64,000 nucleotides of DNA from Acanthosepion pharaonis (GCA_903632075.3 CAHIKZ030003338.1:186001-250000); one strand, 5' to 3'; positions 41,671 to 51,894 are shown, numbered from the stretch's first letter. The notes: a model not told the origin generated them from the sequence alone. A program made the numbers and translations.

Positions 41671-44600
41671 CACTCATAGGCCACTGGTCAAAATATTGGT
41701 CAGAGCTTGTCCAAGCTGGTCAGAGCCCTAGTCAAAGCTGGTCATAACTTGTCCTAACAGGTCCAGGCCGAAGCCAGTCCAAGCTAGTCAAAGCTTGATC
41801 GAATCTCAGTCTTCCGCCAAGAAACGATCCATTACTTGTCAAAACCCCAGCCAAAAAAAAGCCGGGAAGCATGGTATTTACTTGATTCCACTAAATCAAG
41901 ATATGACACAAGGTCGATTAACGTGGGAGACCTGAGTGTTTCCACTCATAGGCCACTGGTCAAAATATTGGTCAGAGCTTGTCCAAGCTGGTCAGAGCCT
42001 AGTCAAAGCTGGTCATAACTTGTCCTAACAGGTCCAGGCCGAAGCCAGTCCAAGCTAGTCAAAGCTTGATCGAATCTCAGTCTTCCGCCAAGAAACGATC
42101 CATTACTTGTCAAAACCCCAGCAAAAAAAAAAAAAGGCGGAAAGAAGGTATTTACTTGATTCCCACTAAATCAAGATATGACACAAGGTCGATTAACGTG
42201 GGAGACCTGAGTGTTTCCACTCATAGGCCACTGGTCAAAATATTGGTCAGAGCTTGTCCAAGCTGGTCAGAGCCTAGTCAAAGCTGGTCATAACTTGTCC
42301 TAACAGGTCCAGGCCGAAGCCAGTCCAAGCTAGTCAAAGCTTGATCGAATCTCAGTCTTCCGCCAAGAAACGATCCATTAATTGTCAAAACCCCCAGCCG
42401 AAGCCGGGAAGAAGGTATTTACTTGATTCCCACTAAATCAAGATATGACACAAGGTCGATTAACGTGGGAGACCCGAGTGTTTCCACTCATAGGCCACTG
42501 GTCAAAATATTGGTCAGAGCTTGTCCAAGCTGGTCAGAGCCTAGTCAAAGCTGGTCATAACTTGTCCTAACAGGTCCAGGCCGAAGCCAGTCCAAGCTAG
42601 TCAAAGCTTGATCGAATCTCAGTCTTCCGCCAAGAAACGATCCATTACTTGTCAAAACCCCAGCCAAAAAAAAAGCCGGGAAGATGGTATTTACTTGATT
42701 CCCACTAAATCAAGATATGACACAAGGTCGATTAACGTGGGAGACCTGAGTGTTTCCACTCATAGGCCACTGGTCAAAATATTGGTCAGAGCTTGTCCAA
42801 GCTGGTCAGAGCCTAGTCAAAGCTGGTCATAACTTGTCCTAACAGGTCCAGGCCGAAGCCAGTCCAAGCCACTAGTCAAAGCTTGATCGAATCTCAGTCT
42901 TCCGCCAAGAAACGATCCATTACTTGTCAAACCCCAAGAAAAAAAAAAAGCCGGGAAGAATGGTGGTATTTACTTGATTCCCACTAAATCAAGATATGAC
43001 ACAAGGTCGATTAACGTGGGAGACCTGGAGTGTTTCCACTCATAGGCCACTGGTCAAAATATTGGTCAGAGCTTGTCCAAGCTGGTCAGAGCCTAGTCAA
43101 AGCTGGTCATAACTTGTCCTAACAGGTCCAGGCCGAAGCCAGTCCAAGCTAGTCAAAGCTTGATCGAATCTCAGTCTTCCGCCAAGAAACGATCCATTAC
43201 TTGTCAAAACCCCCAAAAAAAAGCCGGGAAGAATGGTATCCAGGGAGCCGGTCAAAGCTAGTCAAAGCTTGATACTTGATTCCCACTAAATCAAGATATG
43301 ACACAAGGTCGATTAACGGGGGGAGACCCGAGTGTTTCCACTCATAGGCCACTGGTCAAAATATTGGTCAGAGCTTGTCCAAGCTGGTCAGAGCCTAGTC
43401 AAAGCTGGTCATAACTTGTCCTAACAGGTCCAGGCCGAAGCCAGTCCAAGCTAGTCAAAGCTTGATCGAATCTCAGTCTTCCGCCAAGAAACGATCCATT
43501 ACTTGTCAAAACCCCAGCCGAAGCCGGGAAGAAGGTATTTACTTGATTCCCACTAAATCAAGATATGACACAAGGTCGATTAACGTGGGAGACCTGAGTG
43601 TTTCCACTCATAGGCCACTGGTCAAAATATTGGTCAGAGCTTGTCCAAGCTGGTCAGAGCCTAGTCAAAGCTGGTCATAACTTGTCCTAACAGGTCCAGG
43701 CCGAAGCCAGTCCAAGCTAGTCAAAGCTTGATCGAATCTCAGTCTTCCGCCAAGAAACGATCCATTACTTGTCAAAACCCCCAGCCGAAGCCGGGAAGAA
43801 GGTATTTACTTGATTCCCACTAAATCAAGATATGACACAAGGTCGATTAACGTGGGAGACCTGAGTGTTTCCACTCATAGGCCACTGGTCAAAATATTGG
43901 TCAGAGCTTGTCCAAGCTGGTCAGAGCCTAGTCAAAGCTGGTCATAACTTGTCCTAACAGGTCCAGGCCGAAGCCAGTCCAAGCTAGTCAAAGCTTGATC
44001 GAATCTCAGTCTTCCGCCAAGAAACGATCCATTACTTGTCAAAACCCCCAGCCGAAGCCGGGAAGAAGGTATTTACTTGATTCCCACTAAATCAAGATAT
44101 GACACAAGGTCGATTAACGTGGGAGACCTGAGTGTTTCCACTCATAGGCCACTGGTCAAAATAAAACGAGCTTGTCCAAGCTGGTCAGAGCCTAGTCAAA
44201 GCTGGTCATAACTTGTCCTAACAGGTCCAGGCCGAAGCCAGTCCAAGCCAGTCCAAGCTAGTCAAAGCTTGATCGAATCTCAGTCTTCCGCCAAGAAACG
44301 ATCCATTACTTGTCAAAACCCCATTGGCCGGGAAGCATGGTATTTACTTGATTCCCACTAAATCAAGATATGACACAAGGTCGATTAACGTGGGAGACCT
44401 GAGTGTTTCCACTCATAGGCCACTGGTCAAGCTGGTCAAAATTATTGGTCATAGTCAAAGCTGGTCATAAGCTTGTCCAAGCTGGTCAGAGCCTAGTCAA
44501 AGCTGGTCATAACTTGTCCTAACAGGTCCAGGCCGAAGCCAAGCTAGTCAAAGCTTGATCGAATCTCAGTCTTCCGCCAAGAAACGATCCATTACTTGTC

Positions 44601-46064
44601 AAAACCACTAAAAAAAAAAAAAAGGCCGGGAAGCATGGTATTTACTTGATTCCCACTAAATCAAGATATGACACAAGGTCGATTAACGTGGGAGACCCGA
44701 GTGTTTCCACTCATAGGCCACTGGTCAAAATATTGGTCAGAGCTTGTCCAAGCTGGTCAGAGCCTAGTCAAAGCTGGTCATAACTTGTCCTAACAGGTCC
44801 AGGCCGAAGCCAGTCCAAGCTAGTCAAAGCTTGATCGAATCTCAGTCTTCCGCCAAGAAACGATCCATTACTTGTCAAAACCCCAGCCAAAAAAAAAAAA
44901 GCCGGGAAGCATGGTATTTACTTGATTCCCACTAAATCAAGATATGACACAAGGTCGATTAACGTGGGAGACCCCGGAGTGTTTTTCCACTCATAGGCCA
45001 CTGGTCAAAATATTGGTCAGAGCTTGTCCAAGCTGGTCAGAGCCTAGTCAAAGCTGGTCATAACTTGTCCTAACAGGTCCAGGCCGAAGCCAGTCCAAGC
45101 TAGTCAAAGCTTGATCGAATCTCAGTCTTCCGCCAAGAAACGATCCATTACTTGTCAAAAACCCCAGCCAAAAAAAAAAAAGGGAAGAACAAGGTATTTA
45201 CTTGATTCCCACTAAATCAAGATATGACACAAGGTCGATTAACGTGGGAGACCCGAGTGTTTCCAAGAAACTCCATAGGCCACTGGTCAAAATATTGGTC
45301 AGAGCTTGTCCAAGCTGGTCAGAGCCTAGTCAAAGCTGGTCATAACTTGTCCTAACAGGTCCAGGCCGAAGCCAGTCCAAGCTAGTCAAAGCTTGATCGA
45401 ATCTCAGTCTTCCGCCAAGAAACGATCCATTACTTGTCAAAACCCCCAGCCGAAGCCGGGAAGAAGGTATTTACTTGATTCCCACTAAATCAAGATATGA
45501 CACAAGGTCGATTAACGTGGGAGACCTGAGTGTTTCCACTCATAGGCCACTGGTCAAAATATTGGTCAGAGCTTGTCCAAGCTGGTCAGAGCCTAGTCAA
45601 AGCTGGTCATAACTTGTCCTAACAGGTCCAGGCCGAAGCCAGTCCAAGCTAGTCAAAAGCTTGATCGAATCTCAGTCTTCCGCCAACTGGAAACGATCCA
45701 TTCAAACTTGTCAAACTTGTCCCCCAGCCGAAGCCGGGAAGAAAGGTATTTACTTGATTCCCACTAAATCAAGATATGACACAAGGTCGATTAACGTGGG
45801 AGACCCGAGTGTTTCCACTCATAGGCCACTGGTCAAAATATTGGTCAGAGCTTGTCCAAGCTGGTCAGAGCCTAGTCAAAGCTGGTCATAACTTGTCCTA
45901 ACAGGTCCAGGCCGAAGCCAGTCCAAGCTAGTCAAAGCTTGATCGAATCTCAGTCTTCCGCCAAGAAACGATCCATTACTTGTCAAAACCCCAGCCGAAG
46001 CCGGGAAGAAGGTATTTACTTGATTCCCACTAAATCAAGATATGACACAAGGTCGATTAACGTG

Positions 46065-46300
46065 GGACTGGTCAAAATATTGGTCATAGCTTGTCCAAGC
46101 TGGTCAGAGTTCAAAGCTGGTCACTTGTCCTAACAGGTCCAGGCCACTGGTCAAAATCGAATCTCATTGAAACGATCCAGAGCTTGTCCAAGCCTGGTCA
46201 GAGCTGATTAGTCAATGCTGGTCATTAACTTGTCCTATAGGCCAGGTCCAGGCCTGGTCAGAGCCTAGAAGCCAGTCCAAGCTAGTCAAAGCTAGTGATC
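46065..46300. repeat. Shuffled-monomer island 19, near the array edge
   Basis: After GTGGGACTGG the GGTC and GTCC words are repeated in irregular order, with extra ATTA/ATAGGCC pieces. Three regular or near-regular monomers follow before the array ends. Confidence 0.75.
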
Positions 46301-47670
46301 GAATCTCAGTCTTCCACCAAGAAACGATCCATTACTTGTCAAAACCCCCCCCAGCCGAAGCCGGGAAGAAGGTATTTACTTGATTCCCACTAAATCAAGA
46401 TATGACACAAGGTCGATTAACGTGGGAGACCCAGTGTTTCCACTCATAGGCCACTGGTCAAAATATTGGTCAGAGCTTGTCCAAGCTGGTCAGAGCCTAG
46501 TCAAAGCTGGTCATAACTTGTCCTAACAGGTCCAGGCCGAAGCCAGTCCAAGCTAGTCAAAGCTTGATCGAATCTCAGTCTTCCGCCAAGAAACGATCCA
46601 TTACTTGTCAAAACCCCCAGCCGAAGCCGGAAGAATGGTATTTACTTGATTCCCACTAAATCAAGATATGACACAAGGTCGATTAACGTGGGAGACCCGA
46701 GTGTTTCCACTCATAGGCCACTGGTCAAAATATTGGTCATAGCTTGTCCAAGCTGGTCAGAGCCTAGTCAAAGCTGGTCATAACTTGTCCTAACAGGTCC
46801 AGGCCGAAGCCAGTCCAAGCTAGTCAAAGCTTGATCGAATCTCAGTCTTCCGCCAAGAAACGATCCATTACTTGTCAAAACCCCCAGCCAAAAAAAAGGC
46901 CGGGAAGCATAATTTGGTGGAAAAAATCCGCTGTGTATATATAGGCTGAGGTCGGCAACGTAGCCTGTCAGCGATATATTTGGGGTGATGACTGAAAATT
47001 ACCTTCTACTTTTTGGCTGTACACATGGGTTCCATTCGGACACCATGTGTATATAAAGTAGTTTCTGGTAATTGTTTTTGGTTAGGAAAGTTAGTATATG
47101 TAAATGTTTCGTTTTTTCTTAGTTTGTGTGAGACGTTGACTGAAAAACGCTTAGTCACCGGAAGTTAACGGCATTCGTTATGTTTTCCGCGGTGACGCTT
47201 TTAGATGTTTGAGTAGCCGGCAGTAACTTCCAGCCGGGTGCGATAGATCCAAGGTCAGAAATTCCAGCCATTATTAGTTACCTCCCTTTCAACTCTGGCT
47301 TGAAAAACATCATTGTGAAAAAAAAAATTAATTTTTCTAAAATTGCCTAGGAGATCTGTCAATAATTTATTTATTGTCAACCAAATCCTCAGTAATGAAG
47401 AAATCTTAAATGAAGATTGGACACTAATGCAATTGGCGAATTGTATTCTTTGGAATGGTTTGCAAAATATTGAGGAATTGTAGTCAGTCAGAGCAGCTCA
47501 AAGAAATCATAATTTGTATATTTTTTTCTGCCATTACGACATTGAGCCATATTTCCTGTGTGTCTTCTTAAGTTTGCTCCTTTTGGAGTTGCTTAATAAT
47601 ATCTGCTCAGGTACAGGGATTTTTGTAGAGCTCATTTGCTGTTTGCATTTAATGCTCCTTTGCGTGAAAT

Positions 47671-47695
47671 ACACACACACACAAACACACACACA
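47671..47695. repeat. CA microsatellite
   Basis: An interrupted run of AC dinucleotides of about 25 bp, within otherwise unique AT-rich DNA. Confidence 0.9.
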
Positions 47696-47802
47696 ATGAA
47701 AAAAGAAAAAAAATCAATCATGCACCAATAAAAAGTGCATAATTTATTTTTTGACATAATGTAAAAATAGTTAGTGAGAAAATAAGCTGTTAATTTCTGG
47801 TA

Positions 47803-48004
47803 TCTCCTGATGAGTGGACTAAGCAATTACTAAAAGTTTCTTCTATAAATCTCTGGAGTCGGGGTGCTGAATATAGCATCAGTCAGTCAAGTGACAAATT
47901 TCATATTTATATTATGCCTTTATATATATTTACAGTTTTCTCCTGGCGAGTGGACGGAGCGATTGCTGGATGGTCTATGTAATTAGTGTTGAGATGCTGA
48001 AAAT
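47803..48004. repeat. Imperfect direct repeat of about 70 bp
   Basis: Two related segments, about 47803-47876 and 47939-48004, start with CTCCTGATGAGTGGAC and TCCTGGCGAGTGGACGG. Both end in a GATGCTGAA or GGTGCTGAA word. They look like two diverged copies of a short interspersed repeat; the family is not identified. Confidence 0.55.
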
Positions 48005-48465
48005 AATAACAACTGTGGCATTTTATTAATTTCTTTTAATGCTGTCTCTCTGATATTGTGCAATATATTGCAAAGTCTGCTTGCCTTAAATGACATTCTT
48101 TCAGAATTCCACTTACTGACAACATTTCTAACTTGTCACTATAATATTCTGTTGGCATTTCCACATTATAAAAAAAAGAAACAAAAAAAAAAAACAACAA
48201 CTGGAAGAAGAAGCTTAACCTTCTAGGACCAGCGATTGTCGTAAAACTGATTCAGGGATTATAAAGGCCCCAAAGCTCGAAAAGCAGCATTTCACAGCCA
48301 AGATGACTAGGATCAAAGTGTAGTAACAGTTCCAGCTGCAGACAGCCGACTCACAGCTCCATCCATCAGAAAGAGCAGTTCCAGCCAAGCATCATCATTA
48401 GGGCAACACTTTTCAACAACTACAAAACTGTCAGAGTCTATCTATATTTCTGAGATGAGGTATTA

Positions 48466-49185
48466 TGTACAGTATTGTCATCATCTTTGTCGCCATATTT
48501 GTCACAACGTTTCGGCCGTTGTACGCTCCAGCCTTCTTCTATTTCGAACTGAACCCTTTATTTCGATCACTGGGATAGACTGTTCTAGTTCCACGTGCCA
48601 TGTTTGATGGATGTCAGTTATCAGTTATCTCCTGCTAATTTTATCTCTGAAAGTTCTCCACTGCCTTAGCCAGGTATTGAACTCACACTCTTTGGGTCTG
48701 TCACTGGATCTAACCAACGCGTTTATCCTGTGATATGTATCCTTGGAGACATCTGGGTATGAATTTATAAACCTAATGCTTTCAGTAATTATTTTTTACC
48801 AGTGCTCATATTGCAATTTTGCTTTTATCATTGCATGTTTTTTTGACCAGAGCTCATATTGCAACTTTGTTATCATTGCTTTTCTCTGGCACTCCTTATT
48901 ACTGCTTCCCATATTGTATTTATTTCTATGCTTGGTCGACTCAGGAGATTTTTGTGGCCTAGCATATGTGCTGATTCCTTAAGTTTACGAATTTTCCAAT
49001 GATGTTCCCTGTCTATGATCTCAACATGATCCCTGTCAGTTATCAGTTATCCCTGTGGGATCATGTTGAGATCATAGACAGGGAACACCATTGGAAAATT
49101 CGTAAACTTAAGAACGGCCGAAATGTTGTGACAAATATGGCGACAAAGATGAGGACAATAGTCCTACTAATGTAAATACTGTACA
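48466..49185. repeat. Outer inverted repeat with unequal arms
   Basis: The left arm at 48466-48520 (TGTACAGTATTGTC ... TTCGGCCGTT) is the reverse complement of 49111-49185 (AACGGCCGAAATGTTGTGAC ... ATACTGTACA). The right arm has about 18 extra bases near 49163-49178. On the right, this arm directly abuts the inner hairpin; on the left it is separated from it by about 457 bp. The GGCCGAAA-GTTGTGACAAAT words resemble 3' tails of some retroelements, but no coding remnant supports that. Confidence 0.8.
48978..49112. repeat. Near-perfect hairpin, 56-bp arms, 23-bp loop
   Basis: 48978-49033 and 49057-49112 are reverse complements over 56 bp with a single mismatch (A at 49002 against the G-equivalent in the other arm). 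The arms begin and end with CTTAAG. The loop (49034-49056) holds two copies of CAGTTAT. A CAGTTATCAGTTAT word also occurs outside at about 48617-48630, which suggests that the structure formed by a template switch or inverted duplication of neighbouring DNA. Confidence 0.95.
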
Positions 49186-49688
49186 AAACTGTCTTTTTCA
49201 GGACAACAATTTTCTCACCATCTACATCTGGCATTCTCAATGGGGCGATCTTTCTCTAACAAATTCTTATCTTTCATAATAAGTGGAAACATTCGTGAAT
49301 AAGAATTACGAGTTTTTATTTTAATAAACTTTTCTACATTTCTCATCTGTTTTCAAAATGAAGTTTTCAACCCTTTAAAGACTAAATATTAAATTATTTT
49401 TAGTGATAGCTCCTTATACTGCGTCTGGCAAAAATACTTTTCTATAAAACTGTTACACATATCTAAATGTTCCAAATGAACTAATGATTTTGTATCTGGT
49501 AGCAAACGTCGTCTGCTTTTAGACCCTGACTTGCGTGTTGAAATGGATGATAGTCAATTTTTATGTTGATATAATCACAATGATAGCATTAATAATTAGA
49601 TCAAGTGTTATAGTGACAATAACTTTCACCCGAAAATATTGTTTCTTTGTTATATTTTTCAAGAAAGTACAAATCGGAAGTGCCAAAT

Positions 49689-49961
49689 TGGCACAAGGAC
49701 AACTTAGCAATGGGACAACTCACCGCCAAAATCTTGACCAAAGAAAGAAATAAAATTGATATTAGTACTTGAGAAGACATAAGACTAAAATTTACAAATT
49801 TATGCTTTCTCTTCTGTTTCCGAAATGATGACTTCAAACCTTTAAGAACGAAATAAATAATTTAATGATATCTCATCATACATCGTGCGATAGAATTCGG
49901 AACCGCCAACTCGGCACAAGGACAACTTAGCAATGGGACAATTCACCGCCAAAATCTTGAA
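49689..49961 (+). repeat. Pair of 50-bp motifs upstream of promoter A
   Basis: A segment starting GGCACAAGGACAACTTAGC and ending CCAAAATCTTGA occurs at 49689-49738 and 49912-49961, 223 bp apart. Both lie upstream of the TATA box and in the same orientation. The equivalent pair is kept in copy B at the same spacing. The function is unknown. Confidence 0.85.
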
Positions 49962-50068
49962 CAAATTGGTCAATAAACACATAAATGGGCGTTGCAATCC
50001 ACCCGCGTACAAGTCTTTTTCAACGCTTGACCAAGTCAAGTTTTCCCGCTCTTTTTCCAAGAGCCTAT

Positions 50069-50074
50069 CACGTG
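50069..50074 (+). promoter_or_regulatory. E-box CACGTG, promoter A
   Basis: A palindromic CACGTG in the context CTATCACGTGATTAC, about 107 bp upstream of the TATA box. The core and about 20 flanking bases are the same in copy B, where the context is closer to a GTCACGTGAC-type bHLH-Zip site. Occupancy cannot be judged from sequence. Confidence 0.5.
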
Positions 50075-50097
50075 ATTACATTAATTATAAATACTAG

Positions 50098-50102
<5 letters not shown>

Positions 50103-50143
<41 letters not shown>
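50103..50143 (+). repeat. CT microsatellite in promoter A
   Basis: About 41 bp of pure CT repeat between the E-box and the TATA box. The orthologous position in copy B has only about 19 bp, so the tract has changed length since the duplication. Confidence 0.95.
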
Positions 50144-50146
<3 letters not shown>

Positions 50147-50175
50147 TTTATTTCTCTCGCTACAAAATGTAATTG

Positions 50176-50217
50176 TATATAAAAGGATTCGCGTCTTGGC
50201 CATGTGCGGTCAGACGC
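50176..50217 (+). promoter_or_regulatory. Candidate core promoter A (TATA box and initiator-like site)
   Basis: TATATAAAAG at 50176-50185 is a strong TATA match. About 35 bp downstream is GGTCAGACG (TCAG at 50210-50213), a plausible initiator. The whole 45-bp segment is preserved in copy B apart from one substitution (TTGGCC/TTGACC). It points rightward, toward the finger exon. Transcription is inferred, not shown. Confidence 0.6.
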
Positions 50218-51049
50218 TTATGAAAACCTATCCACACACTCATACACGTACGTACGAAATTTTCCATGCTACATTACAAACATACGAAACATTTCCAAAC
50301 CAGCATCAAGAACATTTCTCTTTAAAAATACTCTGATCAAGCTTTAGCACACATCTTTACAAAACAAAACTGTAATATTTTGCATATAAAAAATATATTT
50401 GTTGTTCCAAACATATACTTTTTTGTCGTAATTGAATATCGTTACCATTTGATTTTTTTATTTAAATTTATGTTTTTGAATGTTGCATGTTTTATTTGCA
50501 ACGGAGTTTTAAATATTCACGCAACCTTCCTAGATCCACAACAATATAAACTTGTTTTCAAAGATTTTTATTTTACTTTTTCATTCATACAAAAAAAAAA
50601 AAAGATTATTTTTTATATGGAAGTTCTTTATTAATTCCCTTCTTTTTTGTAGCCCTTCAGTTTTAAAATTATAATTGTTAAAAAAAGGTTTCATTGGTTG
50701 CAGTTAAATATTTTATGGTATAAAAGAAGGTAAAGAAAATAAAAGAAAGGAATTAAAACTCCAAAGCAAAATATAATTTAATTTGTTTTTGATTAATTTC
50801 GATTTTTTAATGTTGTTTAAAAATAAGATTAATTTCTAATATTTATAATTTTTAAAAAAATTTTGTTACATAATGTGAAAATAATTTATTTTAAAAAGAT
50901 AGCAAATTCAATTTCTAGATTATAGCCCGTTTGATCACCCGTATATTTTTATAATTTCACGCGTGCATTGAGATTACATGAAAGAGGAAGTGCTTTGAGA
51001 AGGACAATAAAAAATTCGTGTCATTAACCTCTGACCTTCATGAAACATC

Positions 51050-51068
51050 ATGGGTTACGGTACGTAAA
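51050..51068 (+). promoter_or_regulatory. Candidate splice donor after ATGGGTTACG (copy A)
   Basis: ATGGGTTACG is followed by GTACGTAAAT, a donor-like sequence with GT at 51060-51061. If used, the first coding exon would supply only three and a third codons. The preceding 100 bp and this junction are strongly conserved with copy B at 59747-59765. The donor lacks the usual purine at intron position 3, so this is tentative. Confidence 0.35.
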
Positions 51069-51407
51069 TATACGTTATTTTCGCTATATTAAGTGTTATT
51101 GTTAATTAAATATTTAAAGTTACAAATTTTCTTTGAAATAAATCTCTTGGATAAATATTGAATTCCGAAGAGGTTTTTATTTTTGTTGTTTTCATTTTTC
51201 GTCAATAATAAAAGTTTACATAAAACCAGTGCGATACAAATACAAGACGTTGTCTGTACTTGAACAATTTTTGAGAAGGAACAAATTCTTGTTTGACACC
51301 GTTTGTCGTAATTCCTTTATTCTGTTGTCTGTGTTCATAAACTATATCCGTTTTATTTTCAAATCTTTTCTTAATTGCTGTTCATTTGAAAATAGAAAGT
51401 TTTATTG

Positions 51408-51517
51408 ATGGAACTTGAAAAAGAAATATCAAGTCCAACAACAGCAACAACATAATCCCGTTTGTTTTTCTATGAAAAGCTTTTTAAAGAGATTCGCCCT
51501 GAAGAAAAGGTAAGTTA
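51408..51517 (+). promoter_or_regulatory. Candidate 5' exon end with GTAAGT donor (copy A)
   Basis: GAAGAAAAG is followed by GTAAGT (GT at 51510-51511), a near-ideal splice donor and identical in copy B. Upstream lies a 15-codon ATG frame (51408-51455), preserved in copy B with conservative changes. It stops well before the donor, so it would be an upstream ORF or chance. I read this as the end of a noncoding first exon of a zinc-finger gene; the matching acceptor in this copy was probably lost to the gypsy insertion. Confidence 0.5.
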
Positions 51518-51894
51518 CTTGAAAGACCGTTATGGACTTCTTCTTAAAACCCCGAAATCCGCAAAAGAAACACATTTTAAACCATTTAAATGTTTTCTCT
51601 GAAAGAAATTTGCTTACATTTCGCTTTTATTTCGAAGATAATTGTCTAGTTCGCTAAAAAAGAGCATATTTTTAATTTGCATGTTTTATTTTATTTTATT
51701 TATCCTGTAGTTTAAAGTAACAATAGTGATATTTTTGTTGTGTAAAAAAAAATACAAATTTCAAATAATAGTAAAAAAAAACTATACATAAGCATATGGG
51801 AAATTCAGCTGAACATTTGAAGTTTGTTTTTTTTTCTTTTTCTTGGTTAACTTGTTTCTAGTAATATTTTCCCTCAAACAAAAATTATTCAGAA

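Larger units (their letters stand above)
10758..46890. repeat. Zone of A-tract variant monomers
   Basis: In most monomers left of about 10.7 kb the C-run is followed by CAGCCGAAGCCGG. From about 10758 onward many copies carry an A-tract instead (CAGCC-A(n)-GCCGG), with n from about 4 to 14. The longest tracts are near 28467-28480, 42123-42135 and 44608-44623. The rest of these monomers is normal. The variants are interspersed with GCCGAAGCC copies, so this is a polymorphic slot rather than a separate block. Part of the length variation could be homopolymer error. Confidence 0.8.
1..46910. repeat. Satellite array, monomer about 267 bp, about 175 copies
   Basis: The whole stretch is direct head-to-tail copies of one monomer. 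Recurrence of the same word (AAGCTTGATCGAATCTC) gives a period of 266-267 bp: for example, four monomers span 2904-3971 in 1067 bp. There is one AAGCTT (HindIII) site per intact monomer. Copies differ mainly by one- or few-base indels, by C-run length (4-7) and by an A-tract insertion slot. Repeated reading frames of about 72 codons occur on the plus strand, but they begin at TTG, end at a TAA in every monomer and are interrupted by indels, so I do not call them genes. The array begins left of the window and ends sharply at about 46910. I do not recognise the family; a chromosomal role (heterochromatin, centromere or subtelomere) cannot be read from the sequence. Confidence 0.97.
46911..49514. 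other. Flanking DNA between satellite and duplicated gene unit
   Basis: There is an abrupt change of composition at about 46911 to AT-rich, non-tandem DNA. The first 350 bp are richer in CpG and include TATA-like words (GTATATATAG near 46935, GTATATAAAG near 47049) and a CCGGAAGT word at about 47158. No coding frame follows these, so I do not call a promoter. Open frames up to 79 codons show no recognisable family. A poly-A-rich stretch lies at 48170-48196. Confidence 0.6.

Noticed and set aside
216..46133. Dozens of 60-124 codon plus-strand frames (IESQSS...KKRSI...SWS) repeated through the array
   Set aside because: They start at TTG or at chance ATGs, end at the same TAA in each monomer, and change with every indel. 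There is no sign of coding constraint; they are a by-product of the 267-bp (3 x 89) period.
1..46910. CRISPR-like array
   Set aside because: The repeats are contiguous 267-bp units with no unique spacers, and the DNA is eukaryotic.
46920..47060. Promoter at the satellite edge (TATATATAG, GTATATAAAG)
   Set aside because: TATA-like words are expected in AT-rich DNA, and no downstream exon or conserved copy supports them.
47803..47850. Hammerhead ribozyme (CTGATGAG at about 47808)
   Set aside because: The conserved GAAA core and closing stems are not found at the required positions.
47514..50634. Frames of 60-84 codons in the AT-rich flank
   Set aside because: Low-complexity, Phe/Ile/Leu-rich products of AT-rich DNA and the CA or CT tracts. 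No domain, and not conserved in frame between the duplicated copies.
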